Positions 27,463 to 36,323 of a stretch of DNA of 64,000 bases are shown here, one piece after another. The DNA lies in NCBI GenBank assembly GCA_903911145.1, contig CAIWCD010000014.1, positions 124,001 through 188,000 of the forward strand. The letters are read 5' to 3'. Both the position numbers and the translations under genes were made by a program. How positions within the stretch are numbered: position 1 is the stretch's first letter; every line of letters begins with the position of its first letter. Source of the DNA: an uncultured delta proteobacterium. GTDB lineage: Bacteria > Myxococcota > Myxococcia > Myxococcales > 40CM-4-68-19. The notes under the pieces are model-generated. The model saw only the letters and a list, made by a program, of their open reading frames with translations, was not told the DNA's origin and searched no databases.

Positions 27463-28356
27463 TTAGTCGATCCGCTTGAGCGCGTACTGCGCGAGCGACT
27501 GGTAGTGCTTCTGGAATCCAGTCACGCAGGTCGAGAGGTAGCGGACGTAATCGTCGAAGACCTTGTCGCCGTACTCAGCGCGAATCTTCGTTTCGTGCTG
27601 CTGCAGGCGCTCAAGCCAGATCGCGGTCGTGCGCTCGTAGTGCATCCGGCGCGTCTTCACTTCGACCACTTCCCAGTAGGGATTGACGGCCGTGATGATC
27701 TCCTCGAGGCGCGGCGTGATGCCGCCCGGGAAGATCTCGTAGGTGACCCAGCCGATGTCCTGCACGTCCTTGCGCACGCGCGGCACGAAGTTGCGCAGGA
27801 TCGTCTGCAGACCGAACCAGGCACCCGGCTTCGTCCACTCGTGCGCGAGGCGGAAGTAGTTGCGATAGGCGGCGATGCTCTTGCCGTCGCGCGCCTCGGC
27901 GGGGCTGACGATGTGCTCCATCATGCAGATGGAGACGATCGCGTCGAACTTCTCCGTCGGCTTGTAATCGAGATAGCTGCAGACCTCGGCGGTGACGCCC
28001 GGGATCGCGCGGCGGCGGATCTCCGCGCACTGCGCCTCCGAGAGCGTGATGCCGTGTGCGCGCGCCTTGTTGGTGAGCGCCTGGTACTCGACGTTCGCGC
28101 CCCAGCCGCAGCCGATGTCGAGCACGCGCGCGCCGGGCGTGACGTGCGCGTAGCGGGAGAGCACCGCGAGTTTGTTGAGTTGCGCTTTCTCGAGGGAGAT
28201 CGAAGCGTCGACCGCATCCGCATCGTCGGCGTCGAAGAGGTGCGCGGCGGGCGTGAAGACACCGCACGTGTAGTTCATCCGCTCGTCGAGCCAGAGGCGG
28301 AAGAACTCGTTGGCGACGTCGTAGCTGACTGCGATGTCTGACTTGCTGGAGCCCAT
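27463..28356 (-). CDS. Cyclopropane-fatty-acid synthase-family SAM methyltransferase
   Basis: 297 residues. The start YDVANEFFRLWLD, then MNYTCGVF, the SAM site VLDIGCGWGAN and the ICMMEHI segment (acidic/metal or bicarbonate region) match CFA/mycolic-acid methyltransferases. It lacks the N-terminal domain of E. coli Cfa (382 residues) and is the size of the mycobacterial ACP/lipid-acting enzymes. It adds a methylene or methyl group across an alkene. Its ATG follows the ligase stop with no gap, so the substrate is probably the unsaturated acyl group handled by this cassette. Confidence 0.85.
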   Translation of the reverse strand: MGSSKSDIAVSYDVANEFFRLWLDERMNYTCGVFTPAAHLFDADDADAVDASISLEKAQLNKLAVLSRYAHVTPGARVLDIGCGWGANVEYQALTNKARAHGITLSEAQCAEIRRRAIPGVTAEVCSYLDYKPTEKFDAIVSICMMEHIVSPAEARDGKSIAAYRNYFRLAHEWTKPGAWFGLQTILRNFVPRVRKDVQDIGWVTYEIFPGGITPRLEEIITAVNPYWEVVEVKTRRMHYERTTAIWLERLQQHETKIRAEYGDKVFDDYVRYLSTCVTGFQKHYQSLAQYALKRID

Positions 28357-30231
28357 TTACTTTCCTCTCGAAGTTGAGTCGTGCGGGCGAACCTTGCGCG
28401 CCCAGCCGCGTGCGGTGTGCTGCATGCGGCCCACCAGAGATTTCGCGAGATGCTTTGCGACGAGCAGGCGCGAGCCCATCCCGCCGAGGGTGCGAACGCC
28501 CTCTTTGCCGAGCTTGCCGGAGAGATACTGCTCGCGCGTTTTGCGCCGCTGCAGCTTGCCAGACGAGGTCTTCGGCAGCGCGCCCGGCTGGACGAGCTTC
28601 ACGTCGGCGACAGCGAGCTGCAGCTCTTCATTCACGCGCGCCTTGATCGCGGCGATGAGTGCGTCGGCGCGCTCTGCGATCTCGCGCGATTCGAGCGCGA
28701 CGACCACTTCTTCGCTCGACGGACCGGGGCGCGAGAAGACGACCGCAGAGCCCTTGCGCACGCCCGGAACTTCCTCGACGCACCACTCGATCCGCTGAGG
28801 ATAGTAGTTGCGTCCATTGATGATGAGGATGTCCTTGAGTCGGCCAGAGACGTAGCACTGGCCATCGGCGATGTAGCCGAGATCTCCGGTGCGCAGCCAG
28901 CCGTCACCGTCGGGGCCCATGCCTGCGCGCTTCGACGCTTCGGGATCGTTGTAGTAGCCGGCCGCGACGCTCTCTCCGCGGAAGCAGATCTCGCCGACGC
29001 TGCGTTCGCCGAGAACTGCGCCTTGCTCATCAATGATGCGCAGCTCGTGTCCCGGAAACGTGCGGCCACACGAAACGACTTCGAGCAGCTCGGTCTTCTT
29101 CTCGGTGCGTTTCGCGAGGCGATCGCCGTGATACGCGCCCGCATCGATCGCGTCGGTGGAGAGCGTCTCGTCGAGACCAATGAAGGCCATCGCGAGCGTC
29201 GCCTCGGCCATTCCGTAGGCGGGGAGCATCGCGGTGGGCTTGAGTCCCGTGGGCGCAAACGTCTCGACGAACGCGCGCACCGTGTGCGGATTGATCGGCT
29301 CCGCGCCGCAGCCGAAGACGCGCATCTGCGAGAGATCCCACGACGCAATCTGCTCGGGCTTCGCTCGCTTGTTGACGAGCGCGTAGGCGAAGTTCGGCGC
29401 GAACGAGATGGTGCCCTTGTGCTTGCTGATCGTCGCGGGCCAGAGCGTCGCGTTCTTCACGAAGGAAAGCGTCGGGATGAACACGACAGAGACTGTCGCC
29501 GTGATCGGCGCGAGCACGAATCCGATCAGTCCCATGTCGTGATACAGCGGCAGCCAGCTGACGCCCTTGTCGATGCTCGGATCCGCGCGCAGCCCGTCCC
29601 GGATAATCGCCTTGCAGTTGGCCGCGAGGCTCTTGCGCGTGACCATCACGCCCTTGGGCAGCGACGTCGAACCCGAGGTGAACTGCAGGAACGCGAGCTC
29701 CTCGGGAGCGACGGCGGCCTTCGTCTGCGCGAGCGGCGCGACGCCGTCGGGGATCGGCTTGCCCAATTGCTTATCAAGGACAAGTTTCTCCAGCGACGGC
29801 ACCTTGCCCATCGCGCCCCAGAGCAGCTGCTCGACCTTCTCGCCCGCGACCAGCACGCGCGGCTTGGCGACGTTCAAGATGGTGACAAGACCTTCCATGA
29901 ACGCGTCGAGCTTGCCGAGCGACAGAGGAGGGTAGAGCGGCACCGGAACCATCCCGGCCCACATCGCGGCGAGGAACGTCGGCACGAACTGCTCGCCGTC
30001 CGGCACCACCAGCGCGACGCGATCGCCCTTCGAAAGCCCGAGCGCCTTCAAGTGATGCGCGCGCTTCTGGATCTCTGCGCGCAGCGCGTGGAACGAGAGG
30101 AAGAGATCGCTGTTCGCGTCGCCCGCCCCGACAAACGTGAAGCCGCGCTCGTGCAGTCCTTCGCAAGCGTCGAGCGCGTCGATGACGTCCACCGACGCGT
30201 GCGTGCGCTGTCCGTCAGGCGCGTCGCTCAT
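28357..30231 (-). CDS. Fatty-acyl-AMP ligase (FAAL)
   Basis: 624 residues. The P-loop LQFTSGSTSLPKGV is the form typical of FAALs (about residues 170-185). GWLRTGDLGYI and a C-terminal KTSSGKLQR lysine complete the adenylate-forming fold. FAALs activate free fatty acids and load them on ACP rather than CoA. It heads the - strand trio with a methyltransferase and an ACP and faces a divergent desaturase, an arrangement close to the JamA/JamB/JamC cassette. Confidence 0.87.
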   Translation of the reverse strand: MSDAPDGQRTHASVDVIDALDACEGLHERGFTFVGAGDANSDLFLSFHALRAEIQKRAHHLKALGLSKGDRVALVVPDGEQFVPTFLAAMWAGMVPVPLYPPLSLGKLDAFMEGLVTILNVAKPRVLVAGEKVEQLLWGAMGKVPSLEKLVLDKQLGKPIPDGVAPLAQTKAAVAPEELAFLQFTSGSTSLPKGVMVTRKSLAANCKAIIRDGLRADPSIDKGVSWLPLYHDMGLIGFVLAPITATVSVVFIPTLSFVKNATLWPATISKHKGTISFAPNFAYALVNKRAKPEQIASWDLSQMRVFGCGAEPINPHTVRAFVETFAPTGLKPTAMLPAYGMAEATLAMAFIGLDETLSTDAIDAGAYHGDRLAKRTEKKTELLEVVSCGRTFPGHELRIIDEQGAVLGERSVGEICFRGESVAAGYYNDPEASKRAGMGPDGDGWLRTGDLGYIADGQCYVSGRLKDILIINGRNYYPQRIEWCVEEVPGVRKGSAVVFSRPGPSSEEVVVALESREIAERADALIAAIKARVNEELQLAVADVKLVQPGALPKTSSGKLQRRKTREQYLSGKLGKEGVRTLGGMGSRLLVAKHLAKSLVGRMQHTARGWARKVRPHDSTSRGK

Positions 30232-30362
30232 GCGAAACCTCCACCAAGGCCGAAAAGGGGCACGTCGATAGCTGCCCGATGAAGACTCGTCAAGCGTGCG
30301 ATTGTCGGGAAAGAGGCACTCTGCTAGGCGTCGCCGCGCAACGAGACGAGAGGAGCGCCCCG
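30232..30362. promoter_or_regulatory. Divergent promoter region between FAAL and desaturase
   Basis: 131 bases between two divergent starts. Both promoters must lie here if the genes are expressed from their own sites, which would allow shared control of the cassette. I see no clear -35/-10 pair. The AGAGGAG ribosome-binding site of the desaturase is at about 30349-30355. Confidence 0.45.
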
Positions 30363-31349
30363 ATGGCCGCAGGCACTGTCCGCACCGGCAAAGAGCTGAT
30401 CGACGCCACCCGACCGTTCGCGCAGGAGAACCTCTTGCGCTCGTGGTGGGCGCTGGGCAGCACCTTCGCGCTCATCTTCGCTGGCGTGTTCGCGCTCGCG
30501 CAGCCGCTCCCCTGGCCGATTCGGCTCGCTCTCGCCGTCGTTCAGTCGCTCCTCGTGGTGCGCGGATTCGTCCTCTATCACGACCATGTGCACACAGCTC
30601 TTCTGCGCGGCTCTCCTCTGGCGCGCGCGATCTTCTGGTCGTTCGGTGTCTGGGTGATGGCGCCGCCCAACGTCTGGCGCGAGACGCACAACTACCATCA
30701 CGCTCACAACGCGAAGATCGTCGGTTCGCACATCGGCTCGTATCCGGTGCAGACGGTCCAATGGTGGAAGAGCGCGACTGCGAATGAGCGCCGCCTCTAC
30801 GCCTTTATTCGCCATCCGCTGACGATCCTCTTCGCCTATTTCACGGCATTCCTCCTCGATATGTGCGTGCTCGCGTTTCTGCGCGGCAAGAAGAAGCGCT
30901 GGGATTCGCTCTTCGCGATCGTTCTCTTTGCCGCGCTCGCCACCGTTGTGATCGGTCGCTTTGGATTCGCCGTCTGGGCCTGGGCGATCTTCCTGCCGCA
31001 CTTCATCGCCGCCATGCTCGGCGCTTATCTTTTCTATGCGCAGCACAACTATCCCGGCGTCCTGCTGCAGCCGCGCGAACTCTGGGCCTACGACCGTGCC
31101 GCGCTCGAGTCGTCGAGCTTCATGGAGATGGGGCCGGTGATGAACTACTTCACCGGGAACATCGGATATCACCATATCCACCATTTGAATCCCGGTATCC
31201 CGTACTATCGGTTGCCTGAAGCGATGGCCGCGATCCGCGAGCTGCAGTCGCCGGGCCGCACCAGCCTTTCGCCGAGTGGAATTCGCGCCTGTCTCGCGCT
31301 CAAACTCTGGGATCCGGACGCCGGCGAGATGGTCGGATATCCCGCGTAG
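30363..31349 (+). CDS. Membrane-bound fatty acid desaturase
   Basis: 328 residues with several hydrophobic helices and the three histidine clusters of di-iron membrane desaturases: HDHVH (73-77), HNYHH (109-113) and HHIHH (270-274). The start is set by an AGAGGAG site eight bases upstream. It probably introduces the double bond later modified by the cyclopropane synthase-like enzyme. Close relatives include JamB-like desaturase/acetylenases that act on ACP-bound chains; which substrate carrier is used here is not shown by sequence alone. Confidence 0.87.
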   Translation: MAAGTVRTGKELIDATRPFAQENLLRSWWALGSTFALIFAGVFALAQPLPWPIRLALAVVQSLLVVRGFVLYHDHVHTALLRGSPLARAIFWSFGVWVMAPPNVWRETHNYHHAHNAKIVGSHIGSYPVQTVQWWKSATANERRLYAFIRHPLTILFAYFTAFLLDMCVLAFLRGKKKRWDSLFAIVLFAALATVVIGRFGFAVWAWAIFLPHFIAAMLGAYLFYAQHNYPGVLLQPRELWAYDRAALESSSFMEMGPVMNYFTGNIGYHHIHHLNPGIPYYRLPEAMAAIRELQSPGRTSLSPSGIRACLALKLWDPDAGEMVGYPA

Positions 31350-31375
31350 CGAGATATCAACAAACCATCAAGCAA

Positions 31376-32068
31376 CTATCGCGGCGATCTCAGGCTTCGC
31401 GCCCTCGGAAGGATCACCGCGAGGATCATTCCCGCGAGAAATCCGCCGACGTGGGCCCACCAGGCGACGCCGCCATTCAAGTCACGGCCCATCGAAAGCA
31501 GGCCGCTGCCGAACTGGGCGAGAAACCAGACCGCGAGGAAGACGACCGCGGGGATCTCGACGATCCACGGGAGGAAGAAGATGGGGATGAACGTCATGAT
31601 GCGGGCGCGCGGGAACGAGACGAGATAGGCACCGAGCACTCCCGCGATCGCGCCGCTCGCGCCGATCGTCGGCACCGGCGAGGCGGGATCGAAGAGGCAT
31701 TGCAGGAGGCCCGCGGCGATTCCGCAGAGCAGATAGAAGGCGAAGAAGCGCACGTGCCCGAGGCGATCCTCGACGTTGTCGCCGAAGACCCAGAGGTAGA
31801 GCAGGTTGCCCAAGAGGTGCAGCCAGCCGCCGTGCAGGAACATGCAGGTGACGAGCGGCAACAGGCGCCAGAGGCTCAATGGCGAGCCGCCGATCGCGAC
31901 CCACTGCATGAAGCGCTCTGGCACGAGGCCGTACGCGAAGAGGATCTTCTCGAGGAACGCGGGGCTTGCGCTCAGCTCCCGCGTGAAGACGAGCAGGTTG
32001 GCCGCGATCAGCGTGACCGTCGCGATCGGAAAGCTGCGGGAGCGGACAGTGTCGCGCAGTGGGATCAA
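31376..32068 (-). CDS. Rhomboid family intramembrane serine protease
   Basis: 230 residues, about six to seven transmembrane helices. The catalytic pair is Ser138 in GASG and His206 in AHVGG; Asn88 in HLLGN stabilises the transition state. It cleaves membrane-protein segments within the bilayer. Its 3' end faces the desaturase and it starts 18 bases after the helicase ends. No obvious substrate lies nearby. Confidence 0.88.
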   Translation of the reverse strand: MIPLRDTVRSRSFPIATVTLIAANLLVFTRELSASPAFLEKILFAYGLVPERFMQWVAIGGSPLSLWRLLPLVTCMFLHGGWLHLLGNLLYLWVFGDNVEDRLGHVRFFAFYLLCGIAAGLLQCLFDPASPVPTIGASGAIAGVLGAYLVSFPRARIMTFIPIFFLPWIVEIPAVVFLAVWFLAQFGSGLLSMGRDLNGGVAWWAHVGGFLAGMILAVILPRARSLRSPR

Positions 32069-32086
32069 GGTGCGTCCCTTTCCTGC

Positions 32087-34798
32087 CTACGTCCCGATGC
32101 GCAGCAGTTGAACGAGGCGCGCTCCATCGGGAATGGGCTGCGAGAGATCGATCTCGCACTCGATCACCCACTCGTCGGCCTCGGTTGTATCTGCGGCCTC
32201 CGCGCCCTCGAGCGCAGCCTTCTCCTCGAGTGTCTGCGCGCGCTGCGGCGCGAGCAGCTTCTGCGAGACGCGGAAGCGCTTCTCGCCATCGGGATGAATC
32301 ACCGTGCGATCAGGTCTGCGCGCGCGCGGTGTGACGTCGAGCGCACCGAGCGCCGCGAGGGCCGGGGCAAGCTCTGCCTCAAGCTTCTCGGCGGTCCAGC
32401 TCTCCTGCGCGGCGATCGTTGGTGTTCCAATTATTGGTGTACCAATATTCGGTGTACCAATCATCTCGGCGTCGCTCGCTCCCGCTGCATCTGCACCGCG
32501 CAGCGACTCCGACGCGCCCGCATAGTCCTTCCTCGCAAGCGCGAGCAGCAGTCGGTGCATCTCCGCGCGCGCACGGGCCGCGAGCTTGCGCGGATCGCGC
32601 AGCAGTTCCTCGCGCGCATCGACGTTGCGCGGACGCGCCGCCATCTCCTGCATCTCGCGCAGCCGCTTCGCCTTCTCGAGCGCACTCGCGGCCGGATCGC
32701 GCAGCGCCTCCCACTCGTCGAGCAGGCTCGAATCCACCGCGCGCACCGTCTCGCGCAGATATGTGAGCGCATCCTCGACGCGCTCGTCGCGATATTTCTC
32801 CGGGACGCTCTGCGCGAGCGCGCGATAGGCGTCACCGAGATAGCGCAGCACCGTGCCCTCGCTGCGCTGCAGGCTGTAGTCGCGCACGTACTCCGCGAAC
32901 GTCGCGCAGTTCTCGTAGAGCTCGCGCGCGACACTCTTGGGCCGCACGTTCTCCTGGCCGACCCACGGGTGCTTGTCGGCGAAGATGTTGAACGAGCCGT
33001 AGATGAACTCGCGCAGCGGCTTGGGATGCTCGACCTTCTCGAGCTCCTCCATCCGCTCCGCGTACTCCATTCCCTGCGCCTTGAGCTCCGCGACCTTCAC
33101 GCCCTTCGCGCGGTCGCGCTGGGCGCGCAGCACCGGGATCGGCTCCTCGAGGATCGCCTCGACCAGCGTGATCAGATCGAGCGCGTAGCTTTCGCTCTCG
33201 GCGGCTACTTCGGGCAGTGCATCGAGCAGCCAGAGGCCGAGCGTGTGGTGCATCGAGAAGTCGCGCTGCAGCTCGCCCGCGATCTTCAAGTGCGGCGCGC
33301 GCCACTCGTTCCCGCGCACAAGTTCAATCAGCCCCGCCGCGCGCAGCCGCCGACAGGCCGCTGCCGCCGCGCGCAGATGAATGCGCCGCCGCGCTTCGCT
33401 CTCCTGCGCACGCAGCACCAACTGCACCAGCCGCGCATACCCTTGAGGCCCCGCCTGCTCGCGCGCGTTCGTCTGCGCCTCGGCCTGGAGGATCTGCAGA
33501 ATCATTCCGTGCGTCACCTGGAAGCGCGACTCGAGCTGCTCAGGCGACTTGCTCTGCAGCCGCTCGAACGTCGCGCGATCCCAATGCGCGTAGCCCTTGT
33601 CGGGAGGAAGCCGCTTCACGACCTTCTTTCCCTGCTGCTTCTTCTGCTCGAGCTTGAGGTTCTCGATCACATGCTCGGGCGCCTGCGCGACGACGGTGCC
33701 GCGATCGTCGAATCCCTTGCGGCCCGCGCGTCCGGCCACTTGCAGAAAGTCGCGCACCGAGAGGACGCCCGTCTTCTGTCCGTCGAATTTGCAGAGCTGC
33801 GTGAAGAGCACGGTGCGGATCGGGACGTTCACGCCGACGCCGAGCGTGTCGGTCCCACTGATGACTTTCAGCGCGCCCTGCTGCGCGAGTCGCTCCACGA
33901 GCAGTCGATAGCGCGGCAGAAGCCCTGCGTGGTGCAGCCCGATGCCGTGGGAGACGAGCTTCTGCAGCTCCTTTCCGAACGGCGTGTCGAACTTCGCTCC
34001 AAGCTCGAGCAGCTTCGCCTTGAGCGCCTTCTTCTCCTCCTTCGTCGAGAAGTCGGTCGACATCAGATTCTGCGCCTGCTCGGCGGCGGCGCGCTGCGAG
34101 AAGTTCACCAGATAGATCGGCGCGCGATTGCTCTCGATCAAGGTCTGGATCGTCTCGTGGAGCGGCGTCTCCGCGTACGAGAAATCGAGCGGCACCGGCC
34201 GCTGCACGCTCGCGATCCGAGCGACCTCACGGCTCGTCAACTCGGTGAGCGAACTCTCGATCACCGACGTGTCGCCGAGCGTCGCGCTCATGAGGAGAAA
34301 CTGCGTCTTCTCGAGGAGCAGCAGCGGCACCTGCCACGCCACGCCGCGCTCTCTGTCGGCGTAGTAGTGGAACTCGTCCATCACCACCGCATCGGGCGCT
34401 GCGCTCGAGTTGGTGAGCGCGCGGTTCATCAGAATCTCTGCGGTGCAGCAGAGGATCGGCGCGTCTGCGTTGATGCTCGCGTCGCCCGTGACCATCCCCA
34501 CGCGCTCGGCGCCGAACGTGTCGCAGAGCGCGAAGAACTTCTCGTTCACCAGCGCCTTGATCGGGCAGGTGTAGACACTGGTCTGGCCCCGCGCGAGCGC
34601 GAGGAAATGGAGAAACGTCGCCACCAGCGACTTCCCCGAACCCGTCGGTGTCGAGAGCACCACGTGCTTGTTCGAGAGCAACTCAAGCAGCGCCTCCTCC
34701 TGCGCCGGATAGAGCGAGAGCCCCTGCGCCGCGACAAAATCGGTAAAGCGCTGCAGCGCATCGTCGTCGGAGAGCCGTTCGCCAGGTGCCAGGAGCAT
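32087..34798 (-). CDS. Ski2-like DEAD/DEAH-box helicase (DUF3516 type)
   Basis: About 903 residues from the ATG at 34798. Helicase motifs: I (TPTGSGKS), II (DEFHYY, a DEFH variant of DEAH), III (MSATL), V (GTDTLGVGVNVP) and VI (QVAGRAGRKG). The C-terminal 450 residues are helical and match the DUF3516 group, a Ski2/Mtr4-like class in bacteria with unknown RNA or DNA substrate. A peptide MIGTPNIGTPIIGTP is encoded by three 15-base repeats at 32421-32465. An upstream in-frame ATG at 34828 is possible. Confidence 0.83.
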   Translation of the reverse strand: MLLAPGERLSDDDALQRFTDFVAAQGLSLYPAQEEALLELLSNKHVVLSTPTGSGKSLVATFLHFLALARGQTSVYTCPIKALVNEKFFALCDTFGAERVGMVTGDASINADAPILCCTAEILMNRALTNSSAAPDAVVMDEFHYYADRERGVAWQVPLLLLEKTQFLLMSATLGDTSVIESSLTELTSREVARIASVQRPVPLDFSYAETPLHETIQTLIESNRAPIYLVNFSQRAAAEQAQNLMSTDFSTKEEKKALKAKLLELGAKFDTPFGKELQKLVSHGIGLHHAGLLPRYRLLVERLAQQGALKVISGTDTLGVGVNVPIRTVLFTQLCKFDGQKTGVLSVRDFLQVAGRAGRKGFDDRGTVVAQAPEHVIENLKLEQKKQQGKKVVKRLPPDKGYAHWDRATFERLQSKSPEQLESRFQVTHGMILQILQAEAQTNAREQAGPQGYARLVQLVLRAQESEARRRIHLRAAAAACRRLRAAGLIELVRGNEWRAPHLKIAGELQRDFSMHHTLGLWLLDALPEVAAESESYALDLITLVEAILEEPIPVLRAQRDRAKGVKVAELKAQGMEYAERMEELEKVEHPKPLREFIYGSFNIFADKHPWVGQENVRPKSVARELYENCATFAEYVRDYSLQRSEGTVLRYLGDAYRALAQSVPEKYRDERVEDALTYLRETVRAVDSSLLDEWEALRDPAASALEKAKRLREMQEMAARPRNVDAREELLRDPRKLAARARAEMHRLLLALARKDYAGASESLRGADAAGASDAEMIGTPNIGTPIIGTPTIAAQESWTAEKLEAELAPALAALGALDVTPRARRPDRTVIHPDGEKRFRVSQKLLAPQRAQTLEEKAALEGAEAADTTEADEWVIECEIDLSQPIPDGARLVQLLRIGT
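32421..32465 (-). repeat. Three tandem 15-base repeats encoding IGTP peptide units
   Basis: Three consecutive 15-base units (32421-32435, 32436-32450, 32451-32465) sit in frame in the helicase gene and encode Ile-Gly-Thr-Pro repeats. They are far more AT-rich than the gene around them. A related single unit, ATGATCGGTACACCG, is at 24187-24201 in frame in another gene, and GAACACCAATCATTG at 61659-61673 resembles the same unit in an intergenic region. Confidence 0.7.
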
Positions 34799-34900
34799 CG
34801 CCACATGATGCACGCAACAGAGACGCATCGCGCGCGCTTTTGATCGGCCCTCACTCTTCGGATCTTCGAGAGGAGTCCGCGAATCTCGAATCCACGTGAT

Positions 34901-35149
34901 GGCCGTTGGGGGGTGGCGGGGAGCGGCGGCGGACATTTCGCTCAGACCATCACGCTCCGGTTTCGCCTAGCACGCGCATCGGGTTTCGCCAGCGCCAAGG
35001 TCCGGGACCAAAAGGCGCGCCCCGCATGCGGAGAACCTTCGCTCGCTGGATGGACGCGCCTCCGCATGCTCCACGCCTCGACAGCCTCGCCGCGCCCCGA
35101 GACGGAGCAGAGCGTGTTCGCCACCGCTCCCCGCCACCCCTCAACGGCC
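34901..35149 (+). other. Long inverted repeat, possible structured RNA
   Basis: Positions 34901-34930 pair with 35120-35149: 28 Watson-Crick pairs, one G.U and one mismatch. They enclose about 190 bases with a second perfect 10-base inverted repeat (35024-35033 with 35060-35069) and a GGTCC/GGACC hairpin near 35001-35011. No convincing gene lies inside. It is between the helicase and the MerR gene. It may be a non-coding RNA, a long 5' leader or a mobile-element remnant; no target-site duplication is visible. The strand is a guess. Confidence 0.45.
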
Positions 35150-35176
35150 CTCCCGCACACTCAAGAGATTCGCGTA

Positions 35177-35205
35177 TTGACACTCCACTCAAGATACGAT
35201 ATTCC
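35177..35205 (+). promoter_or_regulatory. Sigma-70-like promoter upstream of MerR gene
   Basis: A perfect -35 TTGACA (35177-35182) is followed by 17 bases and a -10-like TATTCC (35200-35205; TACGAT at 35195-35200 is an alternative at shorter spacing). A CACTCAAGA repeat flanks the -35 element on both sides (about 35157 and 35186) and could be an operator. It is about 70 bases from the MerR-family ATG. Confidence 0.55.
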
Positions 35206-35275
35206 AATCCACACACTGACGCGACGGCACTCAGTTGCGTCGCTGCAGTATCGAAAGCGGAGTGGCGAGGTGGGA

Positions 35276-35797
35276 ATGGCAGCGCGAACGCTCGATGAAT
35301 TCGACGAGCTCGAAGAGCGATATCCGCAGGGGCTCTCGGCGGGGCAGATCGTCGAGTTCTTCCTCCCGCGCGGCGTCAAGCTCGCACAGGCGACCTTCCG
35401 CAAATACGTCCAGCTCGGGCTCCTGCCGCGCTCGCGGCGCATCGGCGAGAAGGGCAAGCACAAGGGTTCGCGCGGGCTCTATCCCTCGAGCGCGGTGCGG
35501 CGCATCCACATCATCAAGTCGCTGATGGACGAGGGGATGACCCTCGAGGACATCCGCGGCTCGTTCATCTATTTTCGCGGACAGCTCGATGGCGTGGAGC
35601 GCTCGCTCGATGAGCTGCTCGCGGCCCTCGAGAAGAGCTTGGCCGAGCGCGCGGAGATGAAGCCGTCGCGCCGCAAGGAGCTCGAGAAGCTGTTGCTTGA
35701 ATGCCGTCACAAGGCGGCGCAGTTTGTGAAGGACATGGAGCGCACTGTCTCCGCGGTCACTGCGCGCGAAGAGTCTTCGACGCAGCGAGGTTCATGA
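35276..35797 (+). CDS. MerR-family-like transcription regulator
   Basis: 173 residues. The N-terminal part (about 18-95) fits a winged helix MerR domain: [22 protein letters not shown], then a wing with [26 protein letters not shown] coiled-coil helix follows (about 110-165) that would form the dimer. No Cys or effector domain is seen, so it is not a metal sensor. GAGG five bases upstream supports the ATG. It overlaps the next gene by four bases, so the two proteins probably work together. Confidence 0.78.
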   Translation: MAARTLDEFDELEERYPQGLSAGQIVEFFLPRGVKLAQATFRKYVQLGLLPRSRRIGEKGKHKGSRGLYPSSAVRRIHIIKSLMDEGMTLEDIRGSFIYFRGQLDGVERSLDELLAALEKSLAERAEMKPSRRKELEKLLLECRHKAAQFVKDMERTVSAVTAREESSTQRGS

Positions 35798-36312
35798 CGA
35801 TGAACGAGCCCAAGCAGATCGAACCGGTCAGCGCCGACGGCACTGAGATGGACGCAGACGGACCGCGGCAGCGCGCGCGGACGATGAGCCGCAAGGAGAT
35901 GGCGCGGCAGTTCCGCCAGCAGAGCGCGCAGGGCGGTGTCGAGCCCGAGCTCAAGGCGCTGATGGTGGAGCTCGACGCGAGCCGTCCGAAGACGCGCGCC
36001 GATTGCGAGGGCGGGCAGCGACCGTGTCCGTACGTCTCGTGCAAGTACAACCTCTTCGTCGACGTCAACCCGCGCACGGGATCGGTGAAGCTGAACTTCC
36101 CCGACAAGGAGCTGTGGGAAGTGGGCGACACCTGCGCGCTCGACGTGGCCGATCGCGGAGGCATCACGCTCGAGGAGGTCGGGACGATCATGAACCTGAC
36201 GCGGGAGCGCGTGCGCCAGCTCGAGACGCGCGGCCTGCACGGGCTGCGCGTGATCGCGGATGACGGCCCGGGGCCGCTGCCGTCGAACGATCGGGATCTC
36301 GACGACGAGTAG
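35794..36312 (+). CDS. Sigma-70 region 4-like DNA-binding protein without other sigma regions
   Basis: About 172 residues. The C-terminal part (about 120-155) reads [21 protein letters not shown], a close match to the sigma-70 region 4 helix-turn-helix that contacts -35 promoter elements. No region 2 is present, so it cannot be a full sigma factor. Three cysteines ([13 protein letters not shown], near residue 71-83) could bind metal or iron-sulfur. It is translationally coupled to the MerR gene. A role in promoter or polymerase regulation is inference. Confidence 0.72.
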   Translation: MTMNEPKQIEPVSADGTEMDADGPRQRARTMSRKEMARQFRQQSAQGGVEPELKALMVELDASRPKTRADCEGGQRPCPYVSCKYNLFVDVNPRTGSVKLNFPDKELWEVGDTCALDVADRGGITLEEVGTIMNLTRERVRQLETRGLHGLRVIADDGPGPLPSNDRDLDDE

Positions 36313-36323
36313 GTGAAGTCGTC

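Noticed and set aside
32421-32465. The three 15-base repeats as a small CRISPR or a tandem regulatory array
   Set aside because: There are no spacers; the units are contiguous, in frame and encode a peptide within a conserved helicase gene.
31451-34843. An 1130-residue open frame on the + strand opposite the helicase gene
   Set aside because: It is antisense to the helicase, whose motifs are intact, and has arginine/leucine-rich composition typical of GC-rich shadow frames.
34901-35149. The long inverted repeat as an insertion element with terminal repeats
   Set aside because: No transposase and no target-site duplication are visible; the inner inverted repeat fits an RNA fold better. Not excluded, but not called as mobile.
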